Assembly: GCA_032207245.1 (NCBI GenBank)
Contig: CM063500.1
Coordinates: 21,348,444 to 21,412,443, forward strand
Source: Pardosa pseudoannulata
Lineage: Eukaryota; Arthropoda; Arachnida; Araneae; Lycosidae
Length of the DNA stretch: 64,000 bases
Reading direction: 5' to 3'
This document shows, one piece after another, positions 12,733 to 29,302 of this stretch (its first letter is position 1; each line of letters begins with the position of its first letter). The translations under genes and the position numbers were made by a program. Under the pieces are notes generated by a model. The model did no database searches. It was not told where the DNA came from and worked only from the letters and a program-made list of their open reading frames with translations.

Positions 12733-12970
12733 GTGCAAACAATACTAGTTCCCCATAGAAAACCAATTAATCCCACAGTCAACCCATTACCAGTAAAAAC
12801 TATTATAACAGTGACTGGAGCAGGTAAAATATGATCGTTGTCAATGTCCTCTAAGTTCTCAAATAATACCTCTAATTAAACCATTTTTATGTACTACTCA
12901 ACTTGTTTCAGATTGCAACCAACAAATAGAAAACCTTAGGAAAGCTGCAAGTGCTAACTCATTCCTCTAA
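12733..12970 (+). CDS. Putative terminal two exons of an unknown host gene
   Basis: A pyrimidine-rich acceptor (TTCTCTTTCAG, ending 12732) precedes a 91-nt open exon (12733-12823) ending GCAG/gtaaaa. An 88-bp intron (12824-12911) ends acttgtttcag, and a 59-nt exon (12912-12970) continues in phase to TAA. The joined reading contains VPHRKPINPTVNPLP, then TIITVTGAD across the junction, and finishes RKAASANSFL-stop. Both exons are GC-richer than their flanks. An AATAAA at 13150-13155 could be the polyadenylation signal. I do not recognise the protein; upstream exons were not found and would lie beyond the LTR or outside the window. Support is from splice phase and composition only. Confidence 0.45.
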
Positions 12971-14244
12971 CCAATGATATGTAAATATGGAACTCAGTAC
13001 AAATTACCTTCAAATCGTGGTCCTTGTTATTTGTAATTCCGAATACATTTAGATTTCAAGACACTCTTGCAGCACATATTTGGAAACATTTATACATTTT
13101 CGTATTTGTATCAGTATGCCTAAGATAGCATAATACTGAATAATAATTTAATAAATGTTCACCAAGAATGTTATTTTTCTTTGCATCTTGCAAAACTTTG
13201 ACTCCTTTACATGTAAGTATGCAATATTAATGATAACAGTATACATCTTTATTTTAGGTGTAGTTAATAGGTAAGCTATTAGGATGGATCTGAATCCAAT
13301 TACGCGTGCATTGTCGAATATAAGCAAGTAATCAGTGTATTTATGCTGTTCTAACTCAATTATGACAATGCAATCAGTATGTGATGTTTCATGCAAGGAG
13401 CATTTATGTAAATGAGAACTGATTATAGATAAATATTACCTTAGAAGTAATTGTATAACGTCTTAGTCTATTTCAAGTTAGTTAAAGGATGTTGAAGTAT
13501 GAGACGGTCTTATGTGTTTGAAATATTGGCTTCCAGTGATTTATTTTTGGAGATGAGATTTCAAACTACATTTACAGACAATTTGCACAACATCCATGTA
13601 ATGTGAGTGGGAAAATAGTATGTGGAAACAATATGTTGAATACCTCTAGAAATTAATTTATTTATAAGACTGAAATATGATTGATAAATACAGTTAAATA
13701 CAGTTGTTGCTATCAAAACGAAAATGAATCAGGAAGACTTTATAAAAGCCTTTAATGGTTTGATTAATTCCACAGACAAGATTGTGAATACAAAGTGTGT
13801 AAATAATAAAAATTTTGATCTGTTAGTATGTGTACTACCGCATTATACGTGGTTATATGAATCACATAAAAATTCTTAACAACATTTATCTATTTTTCAC
13901 TTAAATTATGAATTCGATTAACGAACAGTTGAAATTTATCTTATACCAGCAGTCGTTCAGAAATTATATCAAGTTGGAGTATTGTAGAGACAAAATCTTC
14001 CTCTATTAGGGATAGAACTTCGATTTTTCCCTTTTTAAGAAGATTTCAGACTTAAAAATCAAGATAAATGAATACAAAATAAATGAAAATAAGAAAACAC
14101 CAATAACATAAAATTATAAAATTTCTGGTTTTAAAAAGCAATTTGAATCATTATAAATTGTATTGTATACAGTATTACATTAATTAATTAACAATTTTAA
14201 TTATTTCAGTCACTCTTTCTCTCTATCTATCTGTATATAAAAAA

Positions 14245-14249
<5 letters not shown>
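12971..14249. other. Possible 3' UTR, then AT-rich DNA
   Basis: The first ~190 bases after the putative stop could be a 3' UTR ending near AATAAA at 13150. The rest holds only the direct repeat at 13404-13535 and no recognisable gene. Confidence 0.4.
13404..13535. repeat. 130-bp direct repeat, copy 1
   Basis: Matches 14338-14468 with few differences, starting at AAATGAGAACTGATTATAGA and ending near TTGGCTTCCA. Confidence 0.85.

Positions 14250-14337
<88 letters not shown>
14250..14337. repeat. (TA)n microsatellite
   Basis: About 90 bp of TA with one phase shift, immediately left of the second 130-bp direct repeat. Confidence 0.95.
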
Positions 14338-14340
<3 letters not shown>

Positions 14341-14468
14341 AAATGAGAACTGATTATAGATAAATATTAGCTTAGAAGTAATTGTATAAATCTTGGTCTA
14401 TTACAAGTTAGTTAAAGGATGTTGAAGTATGAGACAGTCTTATGTATTCGAAATATCGTGCTTCCAAT
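14338..14468. repeat. 130-bp direct repeat, copy 2
   Basis: Second copy of 13404-13535. It ends at the Tc1 left terminus, so the original copy was probably interrupted there. Confidence 0.85.
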
Positions 14469-14471
14469 ATA

Positions 14472-15972
14472 CACTCATGTTCATAAATTAAGGATAATGA
14501 AGTTCAGGCAATGAAAGAGACAAAAGCAAAACAAATTTGACTTATTTGTAAAGTCTATTTATTAAACAAAAGGTAAAGAGCAAAAAAGATGCTATATGTT
14601 TGACATAATTAATAAAAATTGCGATTTTAACTCCCTGGAGCAAATTTCAAAAAAGAACCTACTTACAAAAAACAGTATAACATGGTTAGTATGATGGTTA
14701 ATACGGAGTATGTCTCCCGGACGATGCAATACAAGCGTTACAACGCCTACGCATGCTGAGTATCAGATTATCAATCTGATCTTGGGGAAAATTACACCAC
14801 TCATCAAGCAATGCCCTCCGAAGTTCCGATAGACAGTTTGGAGGGGGTTGACGGGCTGCAATTCGTCGGCCAAGCATGTCCCACACATGCTCTATTGGAT
14901 TCAAGTCCGGTGAGTATGCTGGCCAATCCATACGGGTGATATCCTCCGATTGAAGGCATTCGTCTACAATGTTTGCACGGTGAGGTCGGACGTTGTCATC
15001 CATATACAGAAATTCAGGACCCATGTCGCCCCGAAACAAACGTACATGTTGTTCCAGAATGACATCCCGATAGATGTGGCCTGTCATCGTTACACTCTGA
15101 ACATGCAGGTCAGTTCTGGAACCAAGAATAATTCCTCCCCAAACGAGCCATCCTGCACCACCGTAACGGTGTCGTTCAATGGTGTTCTCTTGGTGGTAAC
15201 GGGTACCTGGCGTTCTCCATATGAAAGTCCGGCGAGAATCAGAATGTAAACTGAACCTGGACTCGTCGGAAAACATCACACAAGACCACTGTTGCGGTGT
15301 CCACAATGCATGCTCTCTAGCCCAGCATAATCTCAGGCGACAGTGAGTTGCGGTAAGGGGAACACATCTGACAGGCCTACAAGCATATAGACCAATGTTC
15401 CCTAAGCGTCTGTACACGGTCTGCCTTGAAACTGTCGTACCGGTAGCTGAAGAGAGCTGACGAGACAGGTCTGATGCTGTGCTCCGTCTGTTTCTTTTGG
15501 CAGTAACTGCCAAATACCGGTCATCATTCGGCTGAGTAACTTGGGGGCGACCTGTGCTGTAACATCTACTCACATTACCATCATGTTTGAATCGTTGCCA
15601 AAGCCTGGAGATGACACTCTGGGCGATTCCAAGTTCCTCGGATACTTCCAGCTGGGTACTTCCACATTCCAGTCGTCCGATAATTCTACCACTTAAAAAT
15701 CATCCAAATGCTTCCTTTGTGCCATAACTATGCGGTTATTGCACTGAAAGGCTTTTAAAGCGCTTGTGAACAATTTTACTTCTTTGCTACCATTCCTTAT
15801 ATACCCCTTTCACACACTCTCGTCATTGTGACGTACTATCCGCGCCATCTGGTGGTTTCCTGCAATTTGCATATTCTTCTTCAAGATGTGTGTGATAATT
15901 CTACAGGTGAAATTTTTATTTTAGAGCTCAATTTCTGTGTGATTCTGAATTATCCTTAATTTATGGACATGA

Positions 15973-15975
<3 letters not shown>
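14472..15975 (-). mobile_element. Tc1-like transposon, nearly complete
   Basis: The left end CACTCATGTTCATAAATTAA with AGGATAAT is matched by the inverted right end ATTATCCTTAATTTATGGAC and ATGAGTG. The TIRs are about 27 bp with one or two mismatches. The left flank is TA; on the right, CA separates the TIR from TA repeats. The length (~1.5 kb) and single minus-strand transposase fit the Tc1 group. Confidence 0.9.
14698..15725 (-). pseudogene. Tc1-family transposase, one frameshift
   Basis: DD34E cut-and-paste transposase acting in the nucleus on its own TIRs. The start ATG is at 15725-15723 (MAQRKHLDDF). A one-base loss in the A run at 15695-15699 shifts the frame about codon 12. The rest is open to the stop at 14698, through an N-terminal helix-turn-helix region (GIAQSVISRLWQRFK) and the second DNA-binding part (TVSRQTVYRRLG). 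The catalytic residues are in MFSDESRF, MDDNVRPHRA and SPDLNPIEHVWD; the second D and the E are separated by 34 residues. Conceptual length is about 340 codons, full size for the family. The long downstream frame lacks the natural start, so activity is doubtful but the copy is young. Confidence 0.93.

Positions 15976-16023
<48 letters not shown>
15976..16023. repeat. (TA)n abutting Tc1 right end
   Basis: A short TA tract starts one or two bases after the right TIR. Confidence 0.93.
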
Positions 16024-16024
<1 letters not shown>

Positions 16025-16591
16025 CGCGGGAAAGAAACAGGACCCATATTTATACTTGAAAATTTCTTTTAAATTTGTCCCTATTATTTTTCTCAGCCCG
16101 TGCATACTGGGCTGCCAAGAGTCCCGCTAAACGTCTGTCCTAAAGAAACACATCAGTGGTCGTGGCCAAACATAATGTTTATTTCATTTTCTCAAAATGG
16201 GACAAAATCCAGAGGCGTCTGAACCGGAAGATGTCAGAAAGCTCTCTCTACCGTGTGAGGTTTTAGTGTCGTAGGAAAACACTGAGGCAACATTTAATTG
16301 CTTAGAGAGAGTAACCTTTGATAACAGACATCTATTAATATGCAGATCATTACAGATTTTTCTTTGGAGAGTTATTGTTTCCTAATTCAAATGCCATCTG
16401 TATCTCTATTTTTTGGTTTTAGAATCAAAGAAAGAATTTCGGGTTATGCTGGACGAATGAAATAATCCTGTTTTAATTTGGATGGCTGGGAAATATGGTT
16501 AATATAAAGAGGAGATATTAAAATTTAGAATAATGAATGGGAAACGGGATAATTTTGAATAGGGTTTAAGGCTTAGATATTGATATTATTA
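16024..16591. other. Unique DNA, slightly GC-richer, nothing recognised
   Basis: The segment 16085-16290 is less AT-rich than its surroundings. It has no open frame or motif I can name. Confidence 0.4.
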
Positions 16592-20197
<3,606 letters not shown>

Positions 20198-20682
20198 AAT
20201 TATTGTAAACGTTAAACAATATATTTGTCTATGTATTCTATAATCATCCTAAATTTCTTTGAGGGTAAAAATGTTAATGTCTATACGCAGATATATTATG
20301 TATAATTTCTGGTTAACCCCTTACCTGTACATGCAATAAATTAAAATTATTTATTTTTAATATTGTTTCTTATTATCATCAAAATGTTAGAAATTGATTA
20401 TTTAACGGTCTACGGTGGTATGGAGAAAAGGACCTACTGATTAAAGACGATCCAAACGGCTACGAACATCCATGCTACAGTGAGATTCGAATCCCCGAAA
20501 AGCGGTACCGAAAGTTAGCACCATTCGGGCAGCGCTCGGCATTGTATATGTATATATATGTAATATGGGCGAGACTCATTCAAAACCACGACACAGTTTA
20601 TTTCTGGTAAGAAACATGAAATCCATACAACAGGCAAACACTTTTACAACCTTGTGCACATAGACCATGTGATCCTGCACAT
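20198..20682. repeat. Tandem duplication unit 1 (~485 bp)
   Basis: The segment from GTAATTATTGTAAACGTTA recurs at 20685. The order is shared: AT-rich lead, GGTTAACCCCTT, SINE fragment, short TATATG tract, GGGCGAGACTCATTCAAAA and a common tail to CCTGCACAT. Confidence 0.9.
20406..20542 (-). mobile_element. tRNA-derived SINE, unit 1
   Basis: The minus strand reads GCCGAGCGCTGCCCGAATGG (A-box region), then GATTCGAATCTC (B box), then GTAGCCGTTTGGAT and GGTCC to GTAGACCG. It shares order and motifs with the plus-strand SINE at 42954-43130. Confidence 0.75.
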
Positions 20683-20911
20683 AATGTAATTATTGCAATC
20701 GTTATTCAATAGATTTGTCTACGTATTCTATAATCATCCTAAATTTCTTTGAGAGTAAACATGTAATGTCTGTACTCAGATATATTATATATAATTTCTG
20801 GTTAACCCCTTGCCTGTGGAATATATTTGAGAAAAACATGTGAAAAATGGAAATTTTACTTTTTAATATTGTTCCTTATTATCAACAAAATGTTAGAAAT
20901 TGAATATATAA

Positions 20912-21227
<316 letters not shown>

Positions 21228-21593
21228 ATATGGGTGAGACTCATTCAAAATCACAACACAGTTTATTTCTGGTAAGAAACATGAAATCCATACAACAGGC
21301 AAATACTTTTACAACCTCGTGACCATAGACAATGTGATCCTGCACATATACTTTTCAAGTATAGATTCTAAAGGTAAAAAGACTACGAATAATCCCTAAA
21401 CACATTTGATCACGTGATAAAAAATACCCATGTTTAAACAGAATGCATTTACTATTAGCTAAAGAAGTGCAGACAGAGGCTGAATTAAGACTATAGCGTG
21501 TCTGGAGGGGAAAATCAGAATTACCGCGCAAACCCAAACGTAATTTATGAACGTTATTAAATTAATATTAAAGTACTTAAATAAGGGATTTGA

Positions 21594-22316
<723 letters not shown>

Positions 22317-23040
22317 TCCTTAAATATCTTATTTAAAATTTGCCTTAGAATCCTACTTGACTTCAGAACTCTACAAACAGAAATGTTAGCATTTTACCGC
22401 TGGAATGAGCTTTCTGAAAGATATAAAGTTGGAGTGTTCGAGAATATTTTTTCTAAACAGAAAAAAATTAAAATCAGCTATGATAAGCCTTTTTGCTTTC
22501 CTAATTAAATTTCACTGATAGATTTATATTTTGTTGATATTTATTTAGCTAACATTGCACTTATTAGCATATTCTCTTAGATTGGCTAGACGAGGCTTGA
22601 AAATAAAGTCTTTAAAGTATTCCCCAACGCACCAAATAAATATATTTTTAGAATTTCCAGTTGATGCCAGTAAAATTCAAGCATCGTGCTTAATATTTGC
22701 CTTAGAATACTACTCTTCAATTGAAAAAAAAAAAAAAAAAAAATAAAAAAATAAAAAAAAAAATAAATAAAAAAAAATAAAACAAGGATAAACATTTTAC
22801 AGTTGAATGACCGTTCAGAAAGATTTGAAAGTGTGTCAGTTTAAGATTTTTATATCAGAAATTTTTAAATTAAAATCACTTATATGTCTTTCGTATTCCT
22901 TATAACCCCTTAACGTGCACGCTCGAGTTAACTCAATTGCGCTAAACTGTAAACCGTGCACAATATTGTGTACATTATGGAGTGAGAGTCAATATGGTGC
23001 CATTATGGAGTAATTGGTGTTATAGAAGAGATAAAAATAA
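22317..23040. repeat. Dispersed duplication copy 1 (~0.7 kb)
   Basis: The block from ATATCTTATTTAAAATTTGC to GAAGAGATAAAAAT is repeated at 24246-24920. Copy 1 carries an A-rich expansion at 22725-22785, which is shorter in copy 2. The right part contains a TTAA-MITE left end (22902). Confidence 0.9.
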
Positions 23041-23185
23041 TATGATGTGTTTGAAGAAAACTCTGTACTATACTATAATGTTGTGTACATTAGGGAGTCG
23101 GAGTCATTATGGTGTCATTGTGCAGTCATTGTTGTTACAGAAGATATGAAAATAATATGATGTGTCGGAAGAAAACTCTAATAAT
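22902..23185. mobile_element. MITE left-end fragment with internal tandem duplication
   Basis: ATAACCCCTTAACGTGCACG matches the left end of the MITE at 26093. The interior has a tandem pair (22966-23063 and 23081-23180) sharing TTGTGTACATTA and GAAGAAAACTC. No right TIR was found. Confidence 0.55.
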
Positions 23186-23640
23186 TTCGCATTTAAGATT
23201 TTTAAACTTTTAATATTTTAGACTCCCCAAATTAGTGTTTGATATTGAATTATAGCCATACAGTTAAAATTCCCAAATGCATTGCATTTTGCAAATGAAT
23301 TTCTGTATAATTTATTGTAGTACAAAAGATATTAATATAAGGCCCTCAAATTCACACAAACGTCCGATTAAATTGAAATAGAATGAAATACATTTCATTC
23401 AAAACAGGAGAGGTGTTGCCAATTTAAGAGCATTTCAATGCTTCACCTTTTCAGCCAGTTCTCTATTTTTGCAATAATATTCAAATTTTCGAGGAATATT
23501 CTGTGAAAATGTTTTAATTCCTATTGAACTTATGCTTCATTTCTAATATAGAATTCATTATTAGATTTAGATGTATTATGGGTTAAAACAAGAATGCCCC
23601 AAACTTTTCTATTTGCTCTATTTACTTACACTGCATGTAA
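23186..23640. other. AT-rich non-coding DNA, nothing recognised
   Basis: Spacer between the MITE fragment and the next microsatellite. Confidence 0.4.
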
Positions 23641-24186
<546 letters not shown>

Positions 24187-24245
24187 AGTATTTTCTAAAG
24201 CATCATTTAAATCTGTTTAAAGAAATTATATTTATTTCAAATAAC

Positions 24246-24925
24246 TCTTAATTATCTTATTTAAAATTTGCCTTAGAATCCTACTTGACTGCAGAACTCT
24301 ACAAACAGAAATGTTAGCATTTTACCGCTGGAATGAGCTTTCTGAAATATATAAAGTTGGAGTGTTCGAGAATATTTTTTCTAAATAAAAAAAAATTAAA
24401 ATCAGCTATGATAAGCCTTTTCTAATTAAATTTCACTGATAGATTTATATTTTCTTGATATTTATTTAGCTAACATTGCACTTATTAGCATATTCTCTTA
24501 GATTGGCTAGACGAGGCTTGAAAATAAAGTCTTTAAAGTATTCCCCAACGCACCAAATAAATATATTTTTAGAATTTCCAGTTGATGCCAGTAAAATTCA
24601 AGCATCGTGCTTAATATTTGCCTTAGAATACTACTCTTGAAATAAAAAATAAATAAATAAACAAGGATAAACATTTTAAAGTTGAATAACCGTTCAGAAA
24701 GATTTGAAAGTTTGTCAGCTTAAGATTTTTATATTAGAATTTTTTAAATTAAAATCACTTATAAGTCTTTTGGATTCTTTATAACCCCTTAACGTGCACG
24801 CTCGAGTTAACTCAATTGCGCTAAACTGTAAACCGTGCACAATATTGTGTACATTATGGAGTGAGAGTCAATATGGTGCCATTATGGAGTAATTGGTGTT
24901 ATAGAAGAGATAAAAATATGATAAT
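24246..24925. repeat. Dispersed duplication copy 2
   Basis: Copy of 22317-23040, including the MITE left end at 24781. Flank sharing shows the MITE was copied with the segment. Confidence 0.9.
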
Positions 24926-25353
24926 AATGCTTATTCTGAAATGGGAATTCGGAAAGAAAGATAAAAAAATTCGACGTGCGTGTAATATTACAATATTCGA
25001 CTATTTTCTGCAATGTTATCAAAATCCAAAAATGCAATAAAATCTATATAAAAATCCATAATTTACAGTGTTTCGTTATGCACCAGATATATATGAAAGT
25101 GAAGAAATTTTATTTATTGCAAATAAATATCAAATATCGTATTTAATATTTGCTTTATTACAGAAACTAGATTGACACGTCAACAATCCGAATGTCCATG
25201 TTATCAAAAACCAAAAATGCAATAGAAAGTTTGATTATTTTTGTATTTTTGTAAATTTCTTTGCAAGAAAACATTCTAAATTGTGTTTTTATAAATAAAA
25301 CATTGATTTTTTTCACCGGCCTTTTCCAAAAAAACTGCGTATTAAGAGGTTAA
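24781..25353. mobile_element. Mosaic TTAA-MITE interval
   Basis: The left end ATAACCCCTTAACGTGC and the right end ATTAAGAGGTTAA frame 573 bp. The interior is interrupted by a piece of the adjacent ~390-bp repeat (about 25040-25198), bounded by duplicated TTATCAAAA...CCAAAAATGC at 25017 and 25203. Confidence 0.5.
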
Positions 25354-26760
25354 GTTTCACTGAGACTATACTATAAGTTTTCAGCTAAGAATGAATTCAT
25401 AAACAAATTCACATATCTTGCCTACGTGATACTTCTATATAAAAATTCCTAATTTACAGTGTTTCGTAACGCACCTGATATTCCTAGTTGAAGAAATTCT
25501 ATTTATTGCAAATAAATCTCAGATATTGTATTTAATATTTGCCTTATTTCTAGAAATTAGATTGACACGTCAACAATCCGAATGTCCATGTTATCAAAAT
25601 CCAAAATTGCAATAGACATTTTGATTATTTTTGTATTTTAGTAATTTTCTTGGCAAAACAACGTTCTAAATAGTTTTTTTACATAAAAATTGATTTTTGA
25701 CCAGCCTTTTTCAAAAAACTGTACATTAAAAGTTTTTAAGTTTCACGGAGAATTTTTTTTTTAAAATTTACTATAAGTTTTCAGCTATGAATGTAGTTAT
25801 AAACAAATACACATATCTTGCCTACGTTAGACTTTTATATAAAAATTCATAAACTACAGTGTTTCGCAACGTACCAGATATATCTACTTGAAGAAATTCT
25901 ATTTGTTGCAAATAAATCTCAAATATCGTATTTAATATTTGTCTTATTACAGAAAATATATTGACGAGTCAACAATCCGAACTGAAGGTGAAAGGAAGAG
26001 GCGAAAGTTTATTTATTAGAAAAGATTTTAAAGATTATTAGAAAGATTTGAAGGTTTGTCAGCATAAGATTTTTATAACTGAAATATTATAATTAACCCC
26101 TTAACGTGCATATCGAGTTAAGTCGAGCGCTCTAAATATCCAAACTGTTCACACTCGAGATAGTTCGAGCGGCGTTGTACTTTATGTTGCTATAAATTTT
26201 CACACTCTAATGAAATAGAGAATTGAAAATAATAATATGAAAGAAAAATAAATCTTTTTATTGAGATTTATCATTTACATGGGATTGCAAGCTATAATAC
26301 TTAATCAAGTATAAAATATATATTTATCAAAATCCAAAATTGCAATAAAAATTTTCATTATTTTTATAATTTTTGTAATTTTCTTGGCGAGACAACGTTC
26401 TAAATTGTTTTTTTACATTAAAATATTGATTTTTTTGATCGGTTTTTTTAATGTGCATTAAGGGGTTAAAATCAATTATGACAAGCCTTTCGAATTCTTA
26501 TTAAGTTTCACTGAGATATTTTTTATTTTACTATAAGTTTTCAGCTAAGAATGTAGTTCTAAACAATTTCACATATCGTGCCTATATTAGACTTCTATAT
26601 AAAATTCATAATATACAGTGTTTCGCAACGTACCAGATATATCTAGTTGAAGAAATTCTATTTATTGCAAATAAATCTCAAATATCGTATTTAATATTTT
26701 GCCTTATTCTAGAAACTAGATTGACACGTCAACAATCCGAACTGAAGATGAAAGGAACAG
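25040..26760. repeat. Short tandem array, ~390-bp units
   Basis: The anchor ATTGACACGTCAACAATCC lies at 25171, 25561, about 25960 and 26720. Spacings are 390, 399 and 760; the last equals ~385 plus the 377-bp MITE at 26093. The units lead into the ~2-kb array, which carries the same anchor. Confidence 0.85.
26093..26469. mobile_element. TTAA-MITE, 377 bp, cleanest copy
   Basis: TTAACCCCTTAACGTGCAT at the left faces ATGTGCATTAAGGGGTTAA at the right: 12 perfect terminal bases then a near match. TTAA lies at both ends. It carries GAGTTAAGTCGAGCG and CACTCGAGATAGTTCGAGCG repeats inside the left end. It has no coding potential. Confidence 0.8.
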
Positions 26761-27131
26761 GTGAAAGTTTATTATGTTAGGATATATATCTTACTCTAAG
26801 AGTATGTTCCTTTCGCATACTCCTTAGTTATTTGATATTTAAATTTAAGGTCCTTCTTATTTCGGTAGTTTAATATTAAATATAAGGAATGATTGAATAT
26901 GCTTTAGCCGCTATTTCCGAAAAGATTTCATTTGTATATAATAAACTCATGCCGTAAAATCTGTTCCTTTGCATAAAAAGTAGCATTCCAGATTTATAAA
27001 ATGCAAGAAACATATAAATTTTGTTTTCGTACTATTTTGCTATACATCTCTTTCATTGAAGTATTTATTTTTTAAGCAATATATAAATTTTAACTGCATT
27101 TCGAGTATAGTTTAAAAGATTTTTTTATGTG

Positions 27132-27279
27132 AAATGCTTGCGCGAATGTTGTAGAATCCAGACTCCGACGTAATTTAATAAATTTTAAGCTTTTGATTTT
27201 GATTTATAAAGCTTAACAAAAATTTACTTTAATCTTTTAATACCGTATTCTGCAGTTTGCCCGAAAGGGGATTACGTGG
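27132..27279. other. 148-bp conserved core, unit 1
   Basis: This core is repeated without indels at 29155-29302, 31164-31311 and 33401-33548. I count about three substitutions in total over the four copies. It contains a hairpin TAAGCTTT...AAAGCTTA (27186-27215) and a short ORF (MLARMLQNPDSDVI-stop) that is broken by a stop in this unit. Function unknown. Confidence 0.8.
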
Positions 27280-28408
27280 GATATCAGGAATCATAGTTTT
27301 AAGGTATTTTTTTAAATCAAAGAATTTTCATAAATAAAAGGAAAATAAAATACTTTGCTCTATTGAAATTTAATAAATGTTTTTTTTCCTGTATAAATCT
27401 GAAAAGGATTTGGAGAAAATAACAATCCACAATGGCATTAAAATATTTTAGAGGCTTGCATTTCTTGAATAAAGTTTCTGCAAATTTTTACGATAAATAT
27501 GCTGTATGGTAAGGAAATTCAGTCTAAAGAGGCCGTGATTTTTATTTATGCAAACAAATATCAAAATGTTTTTGTTACGCTTCCACAGTTTTAGCAAGGG
27601 TTCTTGATTAAGGTAGCGGAATTTCTAAAAGGTTGTATCTACTTCATTTTTGTTAACTAATTGTGGAAATGCTTATACCGATGAAAATATTTAAAGATTT
27701 ATTTAATTTGATATTTATTATTCATATTACTTTTGACTTACGACATTTACGTTAGGATAGAACGTAAAATTCTTCTCGTCGTACCATTGTATTTCTTTTT
27801 GCAAAATGCGACGAAAATGTTAAATTTTAAATCATTTAAGATATAATAAAACTGTTAGAGAATGTAAATTGACATACTCTTTTTTAAGGGATCACATATC
27901 TCTGTAGAAGTTAAAACAAACCTTAAAGGATTAAAGAAGTAATTTTTTAATTAATTTTATGTCGTATTTATGTTATAATTATAATTTGATTTAAAGTTTT
28001 TTAGAACTAAATAAAATACTTTTTGTGTGATACCAAATATTTGAAATTTAACAAATGTATAGCTTTAGTACATTATTAAGTTGATTTCTTATACAAAGAA
28101 TCTTTAATACTTTAACTATAACCACTAAAATGCTGCTAAATTAATAAACGAAAATGCTACAAGTTGCTTCAGATGTTTTATTGTTTTTAACATCATAAAT
28201 GAATGAACAAATTATTGATCAAATTGTAATTTTTATTTATTAAAATGACCTTTCTTGAGTAATTTATAGTTTCTCATATTGCAGTTTACGAATATAACAT
28301 TTTATACTAACGTTAAAAAATATTTTAAATAAAATAGATTTAAAATTTTTTTAAAAAATGTATGAAAGATATATATGTATGTAATGATATTTTTATCCTA
28401 AAATTAAC

Positions 28409-28438
28409 CAGATTAATTATATTTATATAATTAATCTG
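28409..28438. repeat. Perfect 13-bp palindrome
   Basis: CAGATTAATTATA, a TTTA loop and TATAATTAATCTG. It is present only in this array unit; the other units have diverged or lack the right arm. Confidence 0.8.
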
Positions 28439-28497
28439 ATATTATTAATATAATTTTCTGGTTATTCTATCTTTTCTAGCAACCCTGGTGAATATCT

Positions 28498-28740
28498 TTG
28501 TTTAGCTTTTTGATTTGGAGACTTTGCTCCGCCAATCTTCCGGTTGAGTTAAGTAGTTTTCAGCTGAGAGTAGATATAAAAAATTCCCATATCTTGCGTA
28601 TATTAGACTTCTATATAAAAATTCATAACCTACAGTGTTTTAAAACTCATCAGATATATCTAGTTGAAGAAATTATATTTATTGCAAATAAATCTCAAAT
28701 ATCGTATTTAATATTTGCCTTATTACAGAAACTAGATTGA
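28498..28740 (+). pseudogene. Decayed ORF module, possibly a BTB/POZ C-terminal piece
   Basis: The end of the module reads LVEEIIFIANKSQISYLIFA followed by LLQKLD-stop. The same stretch occurs in every short and long unit, for example EEILFIANKYQISYLIFALL near 25105-25165. The pattern of acidic pair, hydrophobic helix, A-N/D-K-YQI and terminal helix resembles the end of a BTB domain. Upstream frames are broken by indels in most units. No intact start, splice structure or full domain is visible. The BTB reading is a weak inference from pattern. Confidence 0.25.
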
Positions 28741-29154
28741 CACGTCAACAATCCGAACTAAAGATGAAAGGAACATTCGAAAGTTTATTATGTTAGGATA
28801 TATATCTTACTCTAAGAGCATGTTCCTTTCGCATAATCCTTAGGTATTTGATATTTAAATTTAAGAGTCCCTCTTATTTCGGTAGAGGCACTTTAATATT
28901 AAATATAAGGAATGATTGAATATGCTTTCCCCGCTATTTCCGAAAGGATTTCATTTGTACATAATAAACTCATGCCGTAAAATCTGTACCTTTGCATAAA
29001 AAGTAGCATTCCAGATTTATAAAATGCAAGAAATATATAAATTTTGTTTTCGTATTATTTTGCTATGCGTCTCTTTCATTGAAATATTTATTTTTTAAGA
29101 AATATAAATTTTTTAAATGCATTTCACGTATAGTATAAATGATTTTTTTATGCT

Positions 29155-29302
29155 AAATGCTTGCGCGAATGTTGCAGAATCCAGACTCCGACGTAATTTA
29201 ATAAATTTTAAGCTTTTGATTTTGATTTATAAAGCTTAACAAAAATTTACTTTAATCTTTTAATACCGTATTCTGCAGTTTTCCCGAAAGGGGATTAAGT
29301 GG
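29155..29302. other. 148-bp conserved core, unit 2
   Basis: Differs from the majority at two positions near its right end (GTTTTCCC and ATTAAGTGG). Confidence 0.8.

Noticed and set aside
14950..15249. 99-codon plus-strand ORF
   Set aside because: Antisense shadow of the Tc1 transposase.
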